A DNA stretch of 64,000 nt from Deltaproteobacteria bacterium (lineage in GTDB: Bacteria > Myxococcota_A > UBA796 > UBA2385). Position numbers and translations under genes: made by a program. The stretch lies in assembly GCA_018401435.1 (NCBI GenBank), contig JAGYJW010000007.1, positions 161,663 through 225,662 on the forward strand, read 5' to 3'. This document shows positions 1 to 7,770 of this stretch, piece after piece. The notes under the pieces were generated by a model. That model saw only the letters and a list, made by a program, of their open reading frames with translations. It made no database searches and had not been told where the DNA came from. How positions within the stretch are numbered: the stretch's first letter is position 1; every line of letters begins with the position of its first letter.

Positions 1-925
1 GGGCTGCGTCCGAGGCCGCCACCAGGGCCTCGCAGCCCGGAAGGCCCTGGCCCAGGTCACGGGCAAACTGCAGGATCTCGTCCTGGCGTAGCGCGGCGCC
101 GCCCGCCAGGTAGGCGAGGGCCGCGGTCAGGGCCTCGGCCCGGTCGCCGCGACCGGCGAGCAGCTCCATGCGCATCACCTGAAGCTCGCCGTCCACAGCG
201 CTACCGGCCTCGGAGCGGTCCAGGCCCAGCTCGACCGACTCCAGGACCGTGCTGGGGTCGGCGCCGGCACCTTGAAGGGCCCGGGCCCGACCCAGCAGGC
301 CGCCAGCGGTCTTGGGCAGGCAGAGCTGCTCCTGGTCCAGGGTGACATCGGCTTCGGGGCCGTCTGCGCAGCGCACCCCCACCACCCCGCGGCTGACCCG
401 CACGGTGGTGCCCAGGGCGTCCCGCTCGACCGTGAAGACCGTGCCCTTGACCCGCACCTCGGCGTCGCGGGTGAGGACCGCCAGGTCGATATTCTTGCCG
501 GGTTCCACCTCGACATCGATGCGGCCCTGTTCCCAGGCGATGCGGGGGCTGAGCGTGCTGCCTTCGACGGTGCCTGCGCCACTGGGGATCAGCACCACGG
601 ATTCGCCGACGGAGAGGCGCTGGCCCAGGTCGGCGTCGGAGAGCGCCAGGGCGACCGGCAGATCCTTGGGGCCCTGCATCTGGCCCACCGCGAACAGGGC
701 GGCCGCGGCGATGGCCACCGCGCCAAGGCCCCAGGCCCAGCGCCGGTTGGCGGGGGCAGGGGTCGGCGGCATCGGGGCCACGGTCGGGGGGAGGGCGTCG
801 CCGCGGGTCTCGCCAAGCACCGAGGAGAGGTCCGAGGGCAGCAGGGCGCGCAGCCGGGCCAGATCACGGTCGGTGCAGGCGGTCTCGTCGCGCAAGGCGT
901 CGAAGATGTCGTCGGGATCAGTCAT
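1..925 (-). CDS. FecR-domain membrane anti-sigma/regulatory protein (partial)
   Basis: The gene starts at an ATG at base 925 and runs off the left edge, so about 308 N-terminal residues are visible. An Asp-rich cytoplasmic segment (about 1-60) is followed by a single membrane span near residues 63-82 (WAWGLGAVAIAAAALFAVG). A periplasmic FecR beta domain follows at about 95-195, recognised by VRVKGTVFTVERDALGTTV and the following VSRGVVGVRC. After it comes a helical, Ala/Leu-rich segment that may be TPR-like. Its start overlaps the stop of the sigma-factor gene by ATGA, which indicates translational coupling. FecR proteins of this layout typically sense an envelope signal and restrain or activate the partner sigma factor; that role is inferred from the pairing. 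The ligand is unknown. Confidence 0.8.
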   Translation of the reverse strand, partial: MTDPDDIFDALRDETACTDRDLARLRALLPSDLSSVLGETRGDALPPTVAPMPPTPAPANRRWAWGLGAVAIAAAALFAVGQMQGPKDLPVALALSDADLGQRLSVGESVVLIPSGAGTVEGSTLSPRIAWEQGRIDVEVEPGKNIDLAVLTRDAEVRVKGTVFTVERDALGTTVRVSRGVVGVRCADGPEADVTLDQEQLCLPKTAGGLLGRARALQGAGADPSTVLESVELGLDRSEAGSAVDGELQVMRMELLAGRGDRAEALTAALAYLAGGAALRQDEILQFARDLGQGLPGCEALVAASDAA

Positions 926-1578
926 GGGAGGTCCTCGTCACCGGCTGCTTCCGGGCCATCGGGGGGCGCGAGGCCCCGGTTGCGGGCGCGATTCGAGAAA
1001 GTGTAGCGGGCGCGGCGAAGGCGGCTCTTTGCGGTGCCCACCGGGATACCCAGGATGTCTGCGGCTTCTGGGTCGGTGCGTCCCTCGATGTCGCAGAGGG
1101 TGAGGATCTCGCGCTGCTCTTGAGGCATGGACTCCAAGGCCTCCCAGACCAGGCGCCGGCGCTCGTGGGCCTCTTGCACCGCTACCCCGCTGCTGACGGC
1201 CGTGGCGCTCTCGATGGGGCTGCTGGGATCCCAGCGGTTGGGCCATGCGCTCCGGCGCTGCTGGGCGAGCACCCGTCGGGTGACCGCGAAGAGCCACCGG
1301 GGGAACGCGGCCTCGGATTCGACCTGGGCGACCTTGCGGAGAACGACCATGAAGACCTCCTGGGCCGCCTGATCGGCGTCCACTCGGGGGCCACCCAGGC
1401 GGCGGCACCACTGCAAGGCCACGGGCATCCATCGAACAAAGAGCGCCTCCAGCGCCTTCGGCTGGCCCGAGCGCACCGCCATCCACGCCGGATCCGGCGG
1501 GCTTGTCGGTTGCGGGTCACGCACGAGGGCATCCTCCGCCTCTTCCAATGGCCCCTCGACGTCCTTTCGATCACGCAT
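922..1578 (-). CDS. ECF-type RNA polymerase sigma factor
   Basis: This 218-residue sigma-70 family protein has region 2 at about residues 40-110 (helices around ADQAAQEVFMVVLRKV and FPRWLFAVTRRVLAQQRR). Region 4 is at about 148-200, with SMPQEQREILTLCDIEGRT followed by the helix-turn-helix DPEAADILGIPVGTAKSRLR. There is no region 1 or 3, as expected for the extracytoplasmic-function class. The gene sits 12 bases after the stop of the gene at 1591-2591 and overlaps the FecR gene by 4 bases, so the three are probably one transcript. It would direct RNA polymerase to envelope- or stress-type promoters under control of the FecR protein. The regulon cannot be read from this window. Confidence 0.92.
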   Translation of the reverse strand: MRDRKDVEGPLEEAEDALVRDPQPTSPPDPAWMAVRSGQPKALEALFVRWMPVALQWCRRLGGPRVDADQAAQEVFMVVLRKVAQVESEAAFPRWLFAVTRRVLAQQRRSAWPNRWDPSSPIESATAVSSGVAVQEAHERRRLVWEALESMPQEQREILTLCDIEGRTDPEAADILGIPVGTAKSRLRRARYTFSNRARNRGLAPPDGPEAAGDEDLP

Positions 1579-1590
1579 TCTTCAGCCGTG

Positions 1591-2591
1591 TCACAATTTG
1601 TCTCTCGGGGCGGGGGCCCAGGTGGCCAGCAGGCCGGCGCCCCCCGCGAGCGGGGTGGCCCGCCAGGTTCCGGAATCGTCGATGATGTCGGTCGGGCGCA
1701 GATCAACGCTGATCTGCGTGATGGCGGAGAGGCCCAGGGCCGCCCCTTCTACCAAGGCCAGCTCCAGGCGGGCGCCGGCTGTGGGGGAGGCCACCCGGAC
1801 CGGGGCGGCACTTTCCCGGTGAAAGCTGCGAATTCGTCCCCCGATCAGGGCGTCCACGCGCATGCGGCCGGTGGCGGGCGCCCCCACATAGGCGGCAGAG
1901 GCCAGGCGGGAGACCTGGGCGTCGGCCACACCGGTCTTGAGGCGGGAGGGCAGGCTGCCCTCCACCAGCAGCCCCACGCGCCCCCAGGGGAGGGCGTGGC
2001 GCAGCTCCAGGGCGGCGGCACCGGTCCATGCGCCGTCGGGAGAGCCCTGGGCCACCAGCTGCAGGCCCAAGGCCAGCGGCGGGGCTTTGGGGCAGGGGGG
2101 CACGGGGTCGGGGGCGGCGGCGCGGGCTCCGGCGCCGGGGTGGGCTCGGGCGGCGGGGCCTCGGCCGGCAGCACCACCTTTGGGCGCCCGTCGCGCGGGC
2201 GGCGCGACGGGCGGCGCCACGGCCGCGGGGGCCAGGGCCGGCCCCTGGACGGGGCGCAGCAGGCTGGTGGCCAGGAAGAGCAGCCCCCGCCCACCCCTTT
2301 CTGCCGGGCCGAACTGAATAAATGCCTGAAAAACCGACGGATCCACTCTTGACATCCCAAACGCGATGAGTTGGGCCCCCCCGCCGTGGAACGGGTGGAT
2401 CCGCCCCTGGTCGGCCTTCTGCCTGGGGTGGGCGCCCCGACGTGGAACGCGGGGGTCAGCAGGTGGATCCGAAGGCCCTGCGCACCCCGCCCGGGGGGCC
2501 GCTCGCCGGCCGGCAAGGTGAGCGGCACCCCAGCCAGCGCGGCGGTCTGGGTCAGCAGGAGGGCGAAGAGGCCCCAGAGTGCGGAGAACAT
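1591..2591 (-). pseudogene. Exported protein with beta-barrel-like C-terminus, frame broken
   Basis: Pieces of one protein lie in alternating minus-strand frames. Starting at base 2591 there is a clear signal peptide (MFSALWGLFALLLTQTAALA). A second frame near 2270 carries GLLFLATSLLRPVQGPALA. The first frame returns with a Pro-rich linker (VVLPAEAPPPEPTPAPEPA), and then the second frame holds a coherent C-terminal half from about 2080 to 1591. That half alternates polar and apolar residues (ALELRHALPWGRVGLLVEGS, later ISVDLRPTDIIDDSG), as in a small outer-membrane barrel. At least three indels are needed to join the parts, all in C/G runs. It lies directly upstream of the sigma factor and may be part of the same signalling unit. 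The family is not recognised. The breaks could be sequencing errors or real decay. Confidence 0.5.
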
Positions 2592-2668
2592 CTGGGCAGC
2601 CTAGTCCCGACCGCAGCCGCCATGGCGCCACGAGCTGCCAATTCACAGGGGCGTGACGAGGGGGGGGC

Positions 2669-4009
2669 TCAGGGGCTCGGGCTGGCGCCGGGCGCGCCGG
2701 CTTCGATGCGGATCCCATGCAGGTAGACCGGCTCCAAAGGCACATCTCCGGCATTTCGGGGCACGCGCGACAGGCGCTTGACCACTTGCACCGCGCTGTC
2801 GTCGCACTGGCCGAAGATGGTGTGGCGCCCGGACAGATGGGGCACCGGCACCTCGGTGATGAAGAACTGGGAGCCGTTGGTCGTCGGACCCGAATTGGCC
2901 ATGGCCAGGCGGCCGGGCCGATCAAAGCCCAGGGTGGGGCTGATCTCGTCGGCGAAGCGGTAGCCGGGCCCCCCCGTGCCATTGCCCAGGGGATCGCCGG
3001 TCTGCACCATGAAGTCGGGGATGACCCGGTGAAAGATCAGGTTGTGGTAGAGCGGGTCGGCCCGCAAGGCGCCGGTGGTGGGGTCTCGCCAGGGACCGCC
3101 GCCCCGGGCGTGGTCCACGAAGGCCCCGACGGTGACGGGGGCCTCGCTCCAGAACAGCTCGCAGCGCAGCTCGCCCACCGAGGTGTCCAGGACCGCGAAG
3201 AGCCCGCCCGGGCCCACCCCGAGGTGGCTGGCCAGCGCGGCCATCGGGTCGGGCTCCTGGCTGAGGTCCCGGGCCAGGGGAGGGGAGCTGCCCAGCTGCT
3301 TCAGCCAGGTGTTCTTGTCCCCCACGGCCCAGGCCGCCCGGGCGAGGGTGGCGCCCAGGTCGATGCCCGCCGCCGTCGCGGCCTTGAGGTGGGGCAAGGC
3401 GAGGTCGAATTCGCCGCGGTCGGCCTGGATGCGCCCCAGCCAGGCCCGGGCGAGGGCGTTGTCGGGGTGTGCCTGGTTCACCACCCGCAGGGCCTTCAGC
3501 GCGCCGTCCACATCGCCTCGCAGCTGCGTGGCGGCCCAGGCGGCCAGGACGCCGGTGTCGGGGTCGGTGGCGTCCCCCTTCAGGGCCGTGTCCAGGTAGG
3601 GGCCGGCATATTCGAAGCGGCCGGCCTGCAGGGCGGCATAGGCGGCCGCCTGGCCCAGGCAGGGGTCGGCGGGCCAGGCGTTGGCGAGGTCGCGAAAGAC
3701 CACCCGGCCGCCTTCGGCATCCCCTTGCATCAGGGCCAGGGCGCCTTCGACCACCCGGGTCGCGGGGTGGTCGGGAAGCCCCGCGAGATTGGGCGCGCTG
3801 CCTTCATTCAGGCTGCTTCGGGCCTCTTCGACCGCAGCCCGTTCGCCGGTGGACAGGCGGGGGGCGTCGGGCACGGCCGACAGGCAGAGGCCGGGTACGG
3901 CAGGGCCGAAGCTCAGGCGGCCGGCGCCATCGGCGCGGGTGCTGAGGGCGGTGGCCGGCGGGGCCTTGGGACCACAGGCGGCGAGCAAGGCGATCAGGGG
4001 CAGCAACAC
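2669..4009 (-). CDS. TPR lipoprotein with C-terminal cyclophilin peptidyl-prolyl isomerase
   Basis: The 446-residue protein has a lipoprotein signal peptide with lipobox LLAAC (Cys12). Residues about 75-245 are Ala-rich paired helices of TPR type (for example GALKALRVVNQAHPDNALAR). A cyclophilin domain occupies about 268-435. Its signatures are FHRVIPDFMVQTGDPLGNGT, LAMANSGPTTNGSQFFIT and HTIFGQ, which keep the usual catalytic Arg and the substrate-binding Gln and Phe. It should catalyse prolyl cis-trans isomerisation outside the cytoplasmic membrane, helping to fold exported or outer-membrane proteins. Fusion of TPRs to cyclophilin suggests binding of client proteins. It is followed on the same strand by the broken barrel-like gene, 77 bases downstream. 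Confidence 0.92.
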   Translation of the reverse strand: MLLPLIALLAACGPKAPPATALSTRADGAGRLSFGPAVPGLCLSAVPDAPRLSTGERAAVEEARSSLNEGSAPNLAGLPDHPATRVVEGALALMQGDAEGGRVVFRDLANAWPADPCLGQAAAYAALQAGRFEYAGPYLDTALKGDATDPDTGVLAAWAATQLRGDVDGALKALRVVNQAHPDNALARAWLGRIQADRGEFDLALPHLKAATAAGIDLGATLARAAWAVGDKNTWLKQLGSSPPLARDLSQEPDPMAALASHLGVGPGGLFAVLDTSVGELRCELFWSEAPVTVGAFVDHARGGGPWRDPTTGALRADPLYHNLIFHRVIPDFMVQTGDPLGNGTGGPGYRFADEISPTLGFDRPGRLAMANSGPTTNGSQFFITEVPVPHLSGRHTIFGQCDDSAVQVVKRLSRVPRNAGDVPLEPVYLHGIRIEAGAPGASPSP

Positions 4010-4057
4010 GCGGCGTCCAGGTGCGGGGGGACGGCGGGATAACCGGCCTCGTCCCTT

Positions 4058-5452
4058 TCAGGCCCCCGGTCCGAGCATGCCGGCGGGGTCCAGCAGGGCG
4101 TCGAGCTGGTCTGCCGGCAGGAGCTTGCGCTCCAAGGCCAGCTCTCGCAGGCTGCGCCCGGTGTCGAAGGCCTCCTTGGCCAGGATGGCGGCGGCGTCGT
4201 AGCCCAGGGCCGGCGCCAGGGCGGTGGCCAGCGACAGGTTGCGGTCCAACAGGGCCGCGCAGCGCTCGGGATCGGCCTCGATGCCGGCCACGCAGCGGTC
4301 GGCGAAGGCCTGCGCCCCCTGGCTGAGCAGCGCGACGCTCTGCAGCAGGTTGTGGGCGATCAGGGGCAGCGTGGCGTTGAGCTGCAGCTGCCCGCCCTGG
4401 CCGCAGAGCGCCACCGCGGCGTCCAGGCCCATGACCTGGTAGCCCACCATCACCAGCATCTCGCAGAGCACGGGGTTGACCTTGCCCGGCATGATGGACG
4501 AGCCGGGGGCCACCGCCGGCAGGCGAATCTCGGCCAGCCCGGTGCGCGGCCCCGATGCCAGCAGGCGAATATCGTTCGCGATCTTGATCAGGCTGACCGC
4601 GATGACCCGCAGCAGGCCGCTGGCCTCGACCGCGGCGTCCCGGGCGGCCTGGGCCTCGAAGGGGTTGGCCGCCACGACAAAGGGCAGCTCGGTCTCGCGG
4701 GCGATGCGCCGGACCACGGCCTCGGGGAAGCCCTCCGCCCGGTTCAGGCCGGTGCCCACCGCCGTGCCGCCCAGGGCCAGCTCCATCAGCGCGTCCCGGG
4801 CGCGGCCGGCGCGCTCCTCGCCCAGCGCCACCTGCCGGGCAAAGGCGCCGAATTCCTGGCCCAGGCGCATGGGGGTGGCGTCCATCAGGTGGGTGCGCCC
4901 GCTCTTGAGGACGGGCGCGAAGGCGGCGGCCCGGTCGGCCAGGGCGGCGCGCAGGCTGGCCAGGGCGGGCAGCAGGTCCTGGTGGATGGCTGTGGCCACC
5001 GCGATGTGCAAGGCGCTGGGGATCACGTCATTGCTGGACTGGCCGAGGTTGACGTGGTCGTTGGGGTGCACGGGATCCCGGCTGCCCAGCTCGCCGCCCA
5101 TCAGCTCGATGGCGCGGTTGGAGATCACCTCGTTGACGTTCATATGGGTGGAGGTGCCCGACCCCGTCTGAAAGATGTCGAGGGGGAAGTCCGCGTCCAA
5201 GCTGCCATCCATGACCTCCTGGGCCGCGGCGCAGATCCATTCCGCCCGCATCGTGTCCAGGCGTTCGCCGGCCTCGTTCTCTTCTGCGGCGGAGCGCTTG
5301 ATCAGGCCCAATGCCCACAAGAATCGGCGCGGGAAGCGCGTTCCAGAGATGGGGAAGTTGTCGATCGCGCGCTGGGTCTGGGCCCCGTAGTAGGCCCCCG
5401 CCGGCACCGCGACCGGCCCCAGGCTGTCTCGCTCGATCCGGCGTTTGCGCAT
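4058..5452 (-). CDS. fumC: Class II fumarate hydratase
   Basis: This enzyme interconverts fumarate and L-malate in the TCA cycle in the cytoplasm. The start is taken at base 5452 (MRKRRIERDSLG), giving 464 residues, the usual class II length. The open frame extends 36 codons further upstream, but that part has no family similarity and runs through the promoter region. Key motifs are GSGTSTHMNVNEVISNRA, DHVNLGQSSNDVIPSA, SGRTHLMDATPMRLGQE and the superfamily signature GSSIMPGKVNPV. The Met-Asn-Val-Asn-Glu stretch fits fumarase better than aspartase or argininosuccinate lyase. It is divergent from the small metal-binding gene at 5555. Confidence 0.95.
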   Translation of the reverse strand: MRKRRIERDSLGPVAVPAGAYYGAQTQRAIDNFPISGTRFPRRFLWALGLIKRSAAEENEAGERLDTMRAEWICAAAQEVMDGSLDADFPLDIFQTGSGTSTHMNVNEVISNRAIELMGGELGSRDPVHPNDHVNLGQSSNDVIPSALHIAVATAIHQDLLPALASLRAALADRAAAFAPVLKSGRTHLMDATPMRLGQEFGAFARQVALGEERAGRARDALMELALGGTAVGTGLNRAEGFPEAVVRRIARETELPFVVAANPFEAQAARDAAVEASGLLRVIAVSLIKIANDIRLLASGPRTGLAEIRLPAVAPGSSIMPGKVNPVLCEMLVMVGYQVMGLDAAVALCGQGGQLQLNATLPLIAHNLLQSVALLSQGAQAFADRCVAGIEADPERCAALLDRNLSLATALAPALGYDAAAILAKEAFDTGRSLRELALERKLLPADQLDALLDPAGMLGPGA

Positions 5453-5481
5453 GTGGGCTCCGGTCCACAGGGGGAGGGGGC

Positions 5482-5512
5482 CTATCGCGCTTTGCGGTGG
5501 CAGACGCGATAG
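5482..5512. promoter_or_regulatory. Inverted repeat carrying back-to-back -10-like elements
   Basis: Between the divergent fumarase and metal-binding genes, CTATCGCG (5482-5489) and CGCGATAG (5505-5512) form perfect 8-base arms 15 bases apart. Each arm read outward is CGCGATAG, lying about 30 bases before the fumarase start and about 43 bases before the start at 5555. This fits two divergent -10 regions (GATAG type) or an operator that controls both genes. No convincing -35 boxes are seen. Confidence 0.4.
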
Positions 5513-5554
5513 CTGCCCCGCAGCGAGGGGCTTGCTTGTCCCCGGGGAGGATCC

Positions 5555-5788
5555 GTGCACCGCATCGAAATCAGCGTGAAGGGCATGACCTGTGGCGGCT
5601 GCCAGCGCAGCGTGGAGGGCGCCCTGCGCCGTGTTCCCGGCGTGGCCGAGGTGTCTGTGGACCTGGCCGCGGGCAGGGCCCGGGTGGACCTGGAATCGAC
5701 CGAGACGGGCCTGGACACGCTGCTCGCGGCGGTGGACGCCGCCGGCTTCGACGCCGCGCCCTGGCCCCCGGCCACCCCGGCCGGGTAG
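5555..5788 (+). CDS. Heavy-metal-associated (HMA) domain protein, copper-chaperone-like
   Basis: The 77-residue protein is a single HMA ferredoxin-like domain. The metal site is GMTCGGC (Cys13 and Cys16), followed by the typical beta-alpha-beta pattern (SVEGALRRVPGVAEVSVDL). The family binds Cu(I) or similar soft metals through the two cysteines and passes them to P-type ATPases. No transporter gene is adjacent, so the partner is unknown. The start is usable as read, with GGGGAGGA about 5-10 bases upstream. The protein is cytoplasmic, with no signal peptide. Confidence 0.9.
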   Translation: MHRIEISVKGMTCGGCQRSVEGALRRVPGVAEVSVDLAAGRARVDLESTETGLDTLLAAVDAAGFDAAPWPPATPAG

Positions 5789-5818
5789 ACTGATCGGGAA
5801 GGCTCCTTCGGAGGATCG

Positions 5819-6175
5819 ATGCGCGGCTGGCTCGCCGGATCACTGCTCGTGCTCTTTGGCATATCCGGCATGGCCTCTGTCGGGGGCGCCTGGTCGCCGC
5901 CGCCCGGGGATACCGGCGACACGGGGGACACCGCTGAACCCATCGACTCCGGCGACTCCGCCGAGCCCGTGGACACCGCCGATAGCGCAGAGCCCGTGGA
6001 CAGCGGCGACAGCGGCATCGCCATCGACACCGCCGATGGCCCGCGCTATTCCGCCGCCCAGGACGCGGGGGAGAAAGGGGGCTTTGGCTGTTCGGCCCTG
6101 GGCATGAGCGGCTCCGCGGCGGCCCTCTGGGGCGGCCTGCTGGTGATCGCAGCGCGCCGACGCCGCGAGGATTGA
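5819..6175 (+). CDS. Exported Asp/Thr-rich protein with MYXO-CTERM-like tail
   Basis: The 118-residue protein has a signal peptide (about 1-22, GSLLVLFGISGMASVGGA). A low-complexity stretch of repeated DTGDT, DSGDS and DTADS units covers about 33-75. The C-terminal tripartite tail is a Cys in GGFGCSALG, a hydrophobic span (SAAALWGGLLVIA) and a basic end ARRRRED. This Cys-TM-Arg arrangement resembles the MYXO-CTERM sorting signal of Myxococcota, which anchors proteins in the envelope or at the surface. The acidic repeat is probably a linker or calcium-binding spacer. No enzymatic domain is present. Confidence 0.8.
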   Translation: MRGWLAGSLLVLFGISGMASVGGAWSPPPGDTGDTGDTAEPIDSGDSAEPVDTADSAEPVDSGDSGIAIDTADGPRYSAAQDAGEKGGFGCSALGMSGSAAALWGGLLVIAARRRRED

Positions 6176-6179
6176 GCCC

Positions 6180-7741
6180 ATGCGCGGCGGTCTGGCCCTG
6201 CTCCTGTTGGCAGGCTGCGCCGGGCCGGTCGCGGGCCGGGACCCGGCGGCGCCCGACGGGTCGACGCCGCCCGAAGCCCTGATCGAGCTTCGGGGTGTGG
6301 CCGAAGCGGCCCCGAGGCCCCGGGCGCGCCGGTGGTGGATGCCCCCGCGAGTCGGTGGACGTGATCATCGTCGGCGCCGGACCCGCCGGCCTCGCTGGCG
6401 GCCCTGGCGGCCGAGGAGCGGGGCGCACGGCTCCGGGTCATCGAAGGCCAGGACCAGCCCGGCGGCGCCTTGCGCTGGGCCGGCGGCCTGATGCTGCTGT
6501 CGGGCACCAGCACCCAGGCCCTGGCAGGGGTGACGGACGATCCGGCAGCGCTGCTGGACGAGTGGGCGGCCCTGACCGGCGGCGACCCCAGCCGCCCCTG
6601 GGTGCGGCGCTTCGCCGAAGACGGCGCCTCGCAGGTGCACGACTGGCTGCAGGATCTCGGCCTGGACCTCAGCCTGACCGACGCCCGCGATCCGGGGGCC
6701 AGCGCCTTGCGGGTGCATGTGCCCGATGGCGGCGGCCCGGCCCTGGCCGAGGCCCTGCTGGCGGCAGGTGACCCCGCAGACATCCTCCTCGAAACTGAAG
6801 TTGTGGGGCTCATCTTCACCGAGTCGGGGCGCTGCGTGGGCGTGGCGGTGCAGGACGCAGCGGGGGCAGGCTGGCTGCGGGCCGGGGCGGTGATCCTGGC
6901 CACCGGCGGCTTCTCGCGGGACCTCGACCGGGTGGCCTGGGCCAACCCCGAGCTTCCCCTGGACAAGCTCGCCTTTGCCGGGGCCCCCTGGACCGATGGC
7001 AAGGGCCACGGCCTGCTCGAGGCGGCGGGGGCCGCCTGGCAGAACCCGCGGGCGATGGGCATCTACGCGCATGGGGTGGCCGATCCCCGGGCACCCGGAG
7101 AGGAGCTGACGGTGGCCCACCTCGACGCCGCCATGTGGGTGAACCGCGACGGCCGCCGCTTCTTTGGCGAGAACCACGCCGGCAGCTTTGCCGCGGGCCC
7201 GGCCCTGCTGCGCCAGCCCGAACAGCAGGGCTGGGCCCTGGTGGACGACGCCCTGTGGAACCGCATGGGGCTGGTGGACGCGATGCCGCTGGAGGCCGAG
7301 CCTGTCCCGCACCTGCCCGATCTCGTGGACGCCGGCCGGGTGCTGGAGGCCGAGGACCCCGCAGCCCTCGCCCTCGCCCTGCTGATGGACCATAGGGCCA
7401 TTACCGGCGAAATCGACGCCTGGAACGTCGCCTTTGATGAGGATGCCCCAGACCGGCTCCGGGGCTCACCGCCGCCCGCCGCCCTGTCCGCCGGCCCCTG
7501 GCGCGCACTGCCGCTGCAGGCGGCCTTGTCCAAGAGCTTCGGCGGCATCGCTGTGGAGGTCGATGGCCGGGTGGTGGACGCCGCGGGCGCCCCCTTGCCC
7601 GGCCTCTTTGCGGCCGGTGAGCTGACGGGCATGGCCGGCGGCAGCCTGGTGGGCGACCGGGGCTTCACCGGCAGCTTGTCGGCCGTCCTGCTGTCGGGCC
7701 GGGTGGCGGGGGATCGCGCGGCGGCCGAGGCCCTGGACTGA
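6180..7741 (+). CDS. FAD-dependent oxidoreductase with lipoprotein-type N-terminus (frameshifted)
   Basis: From an ATG at 6180 the reading begins as a lipoprotein signal (LALLLLAGCAG). The frame changes near 6313, 6350 and 6405, after which the protein is continuous to 7741. Joined, it reads EAPGAPVVDAPA, then the Rossmann FAD motif VDVIIVGAGPAGLA, then EERGARLRVIEGQDQPGG. The long intact part (from 6406) carries AVILATGGFSRDLDRV and a C-terminal FAD-binding end with LPGLFAAGELTGMAGGSLVG and GDRGFTGSL. This is the fumarate reductase/3-ketosteroid dehydrogenase flavoprotein fold. The substrate is unknown. The three close indels sit in C or G runs and look like consensus errors. If the lipoprotein start is genuine, an exported flavoprotein of this family is unusual; otherwise a separate start near 6351 would make it cytoplasmic. 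Confidence 0.75.
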
Positions 7742-7770
7742 GCGCCCGCTGGCGGTCCTGCAGCCTGCCC

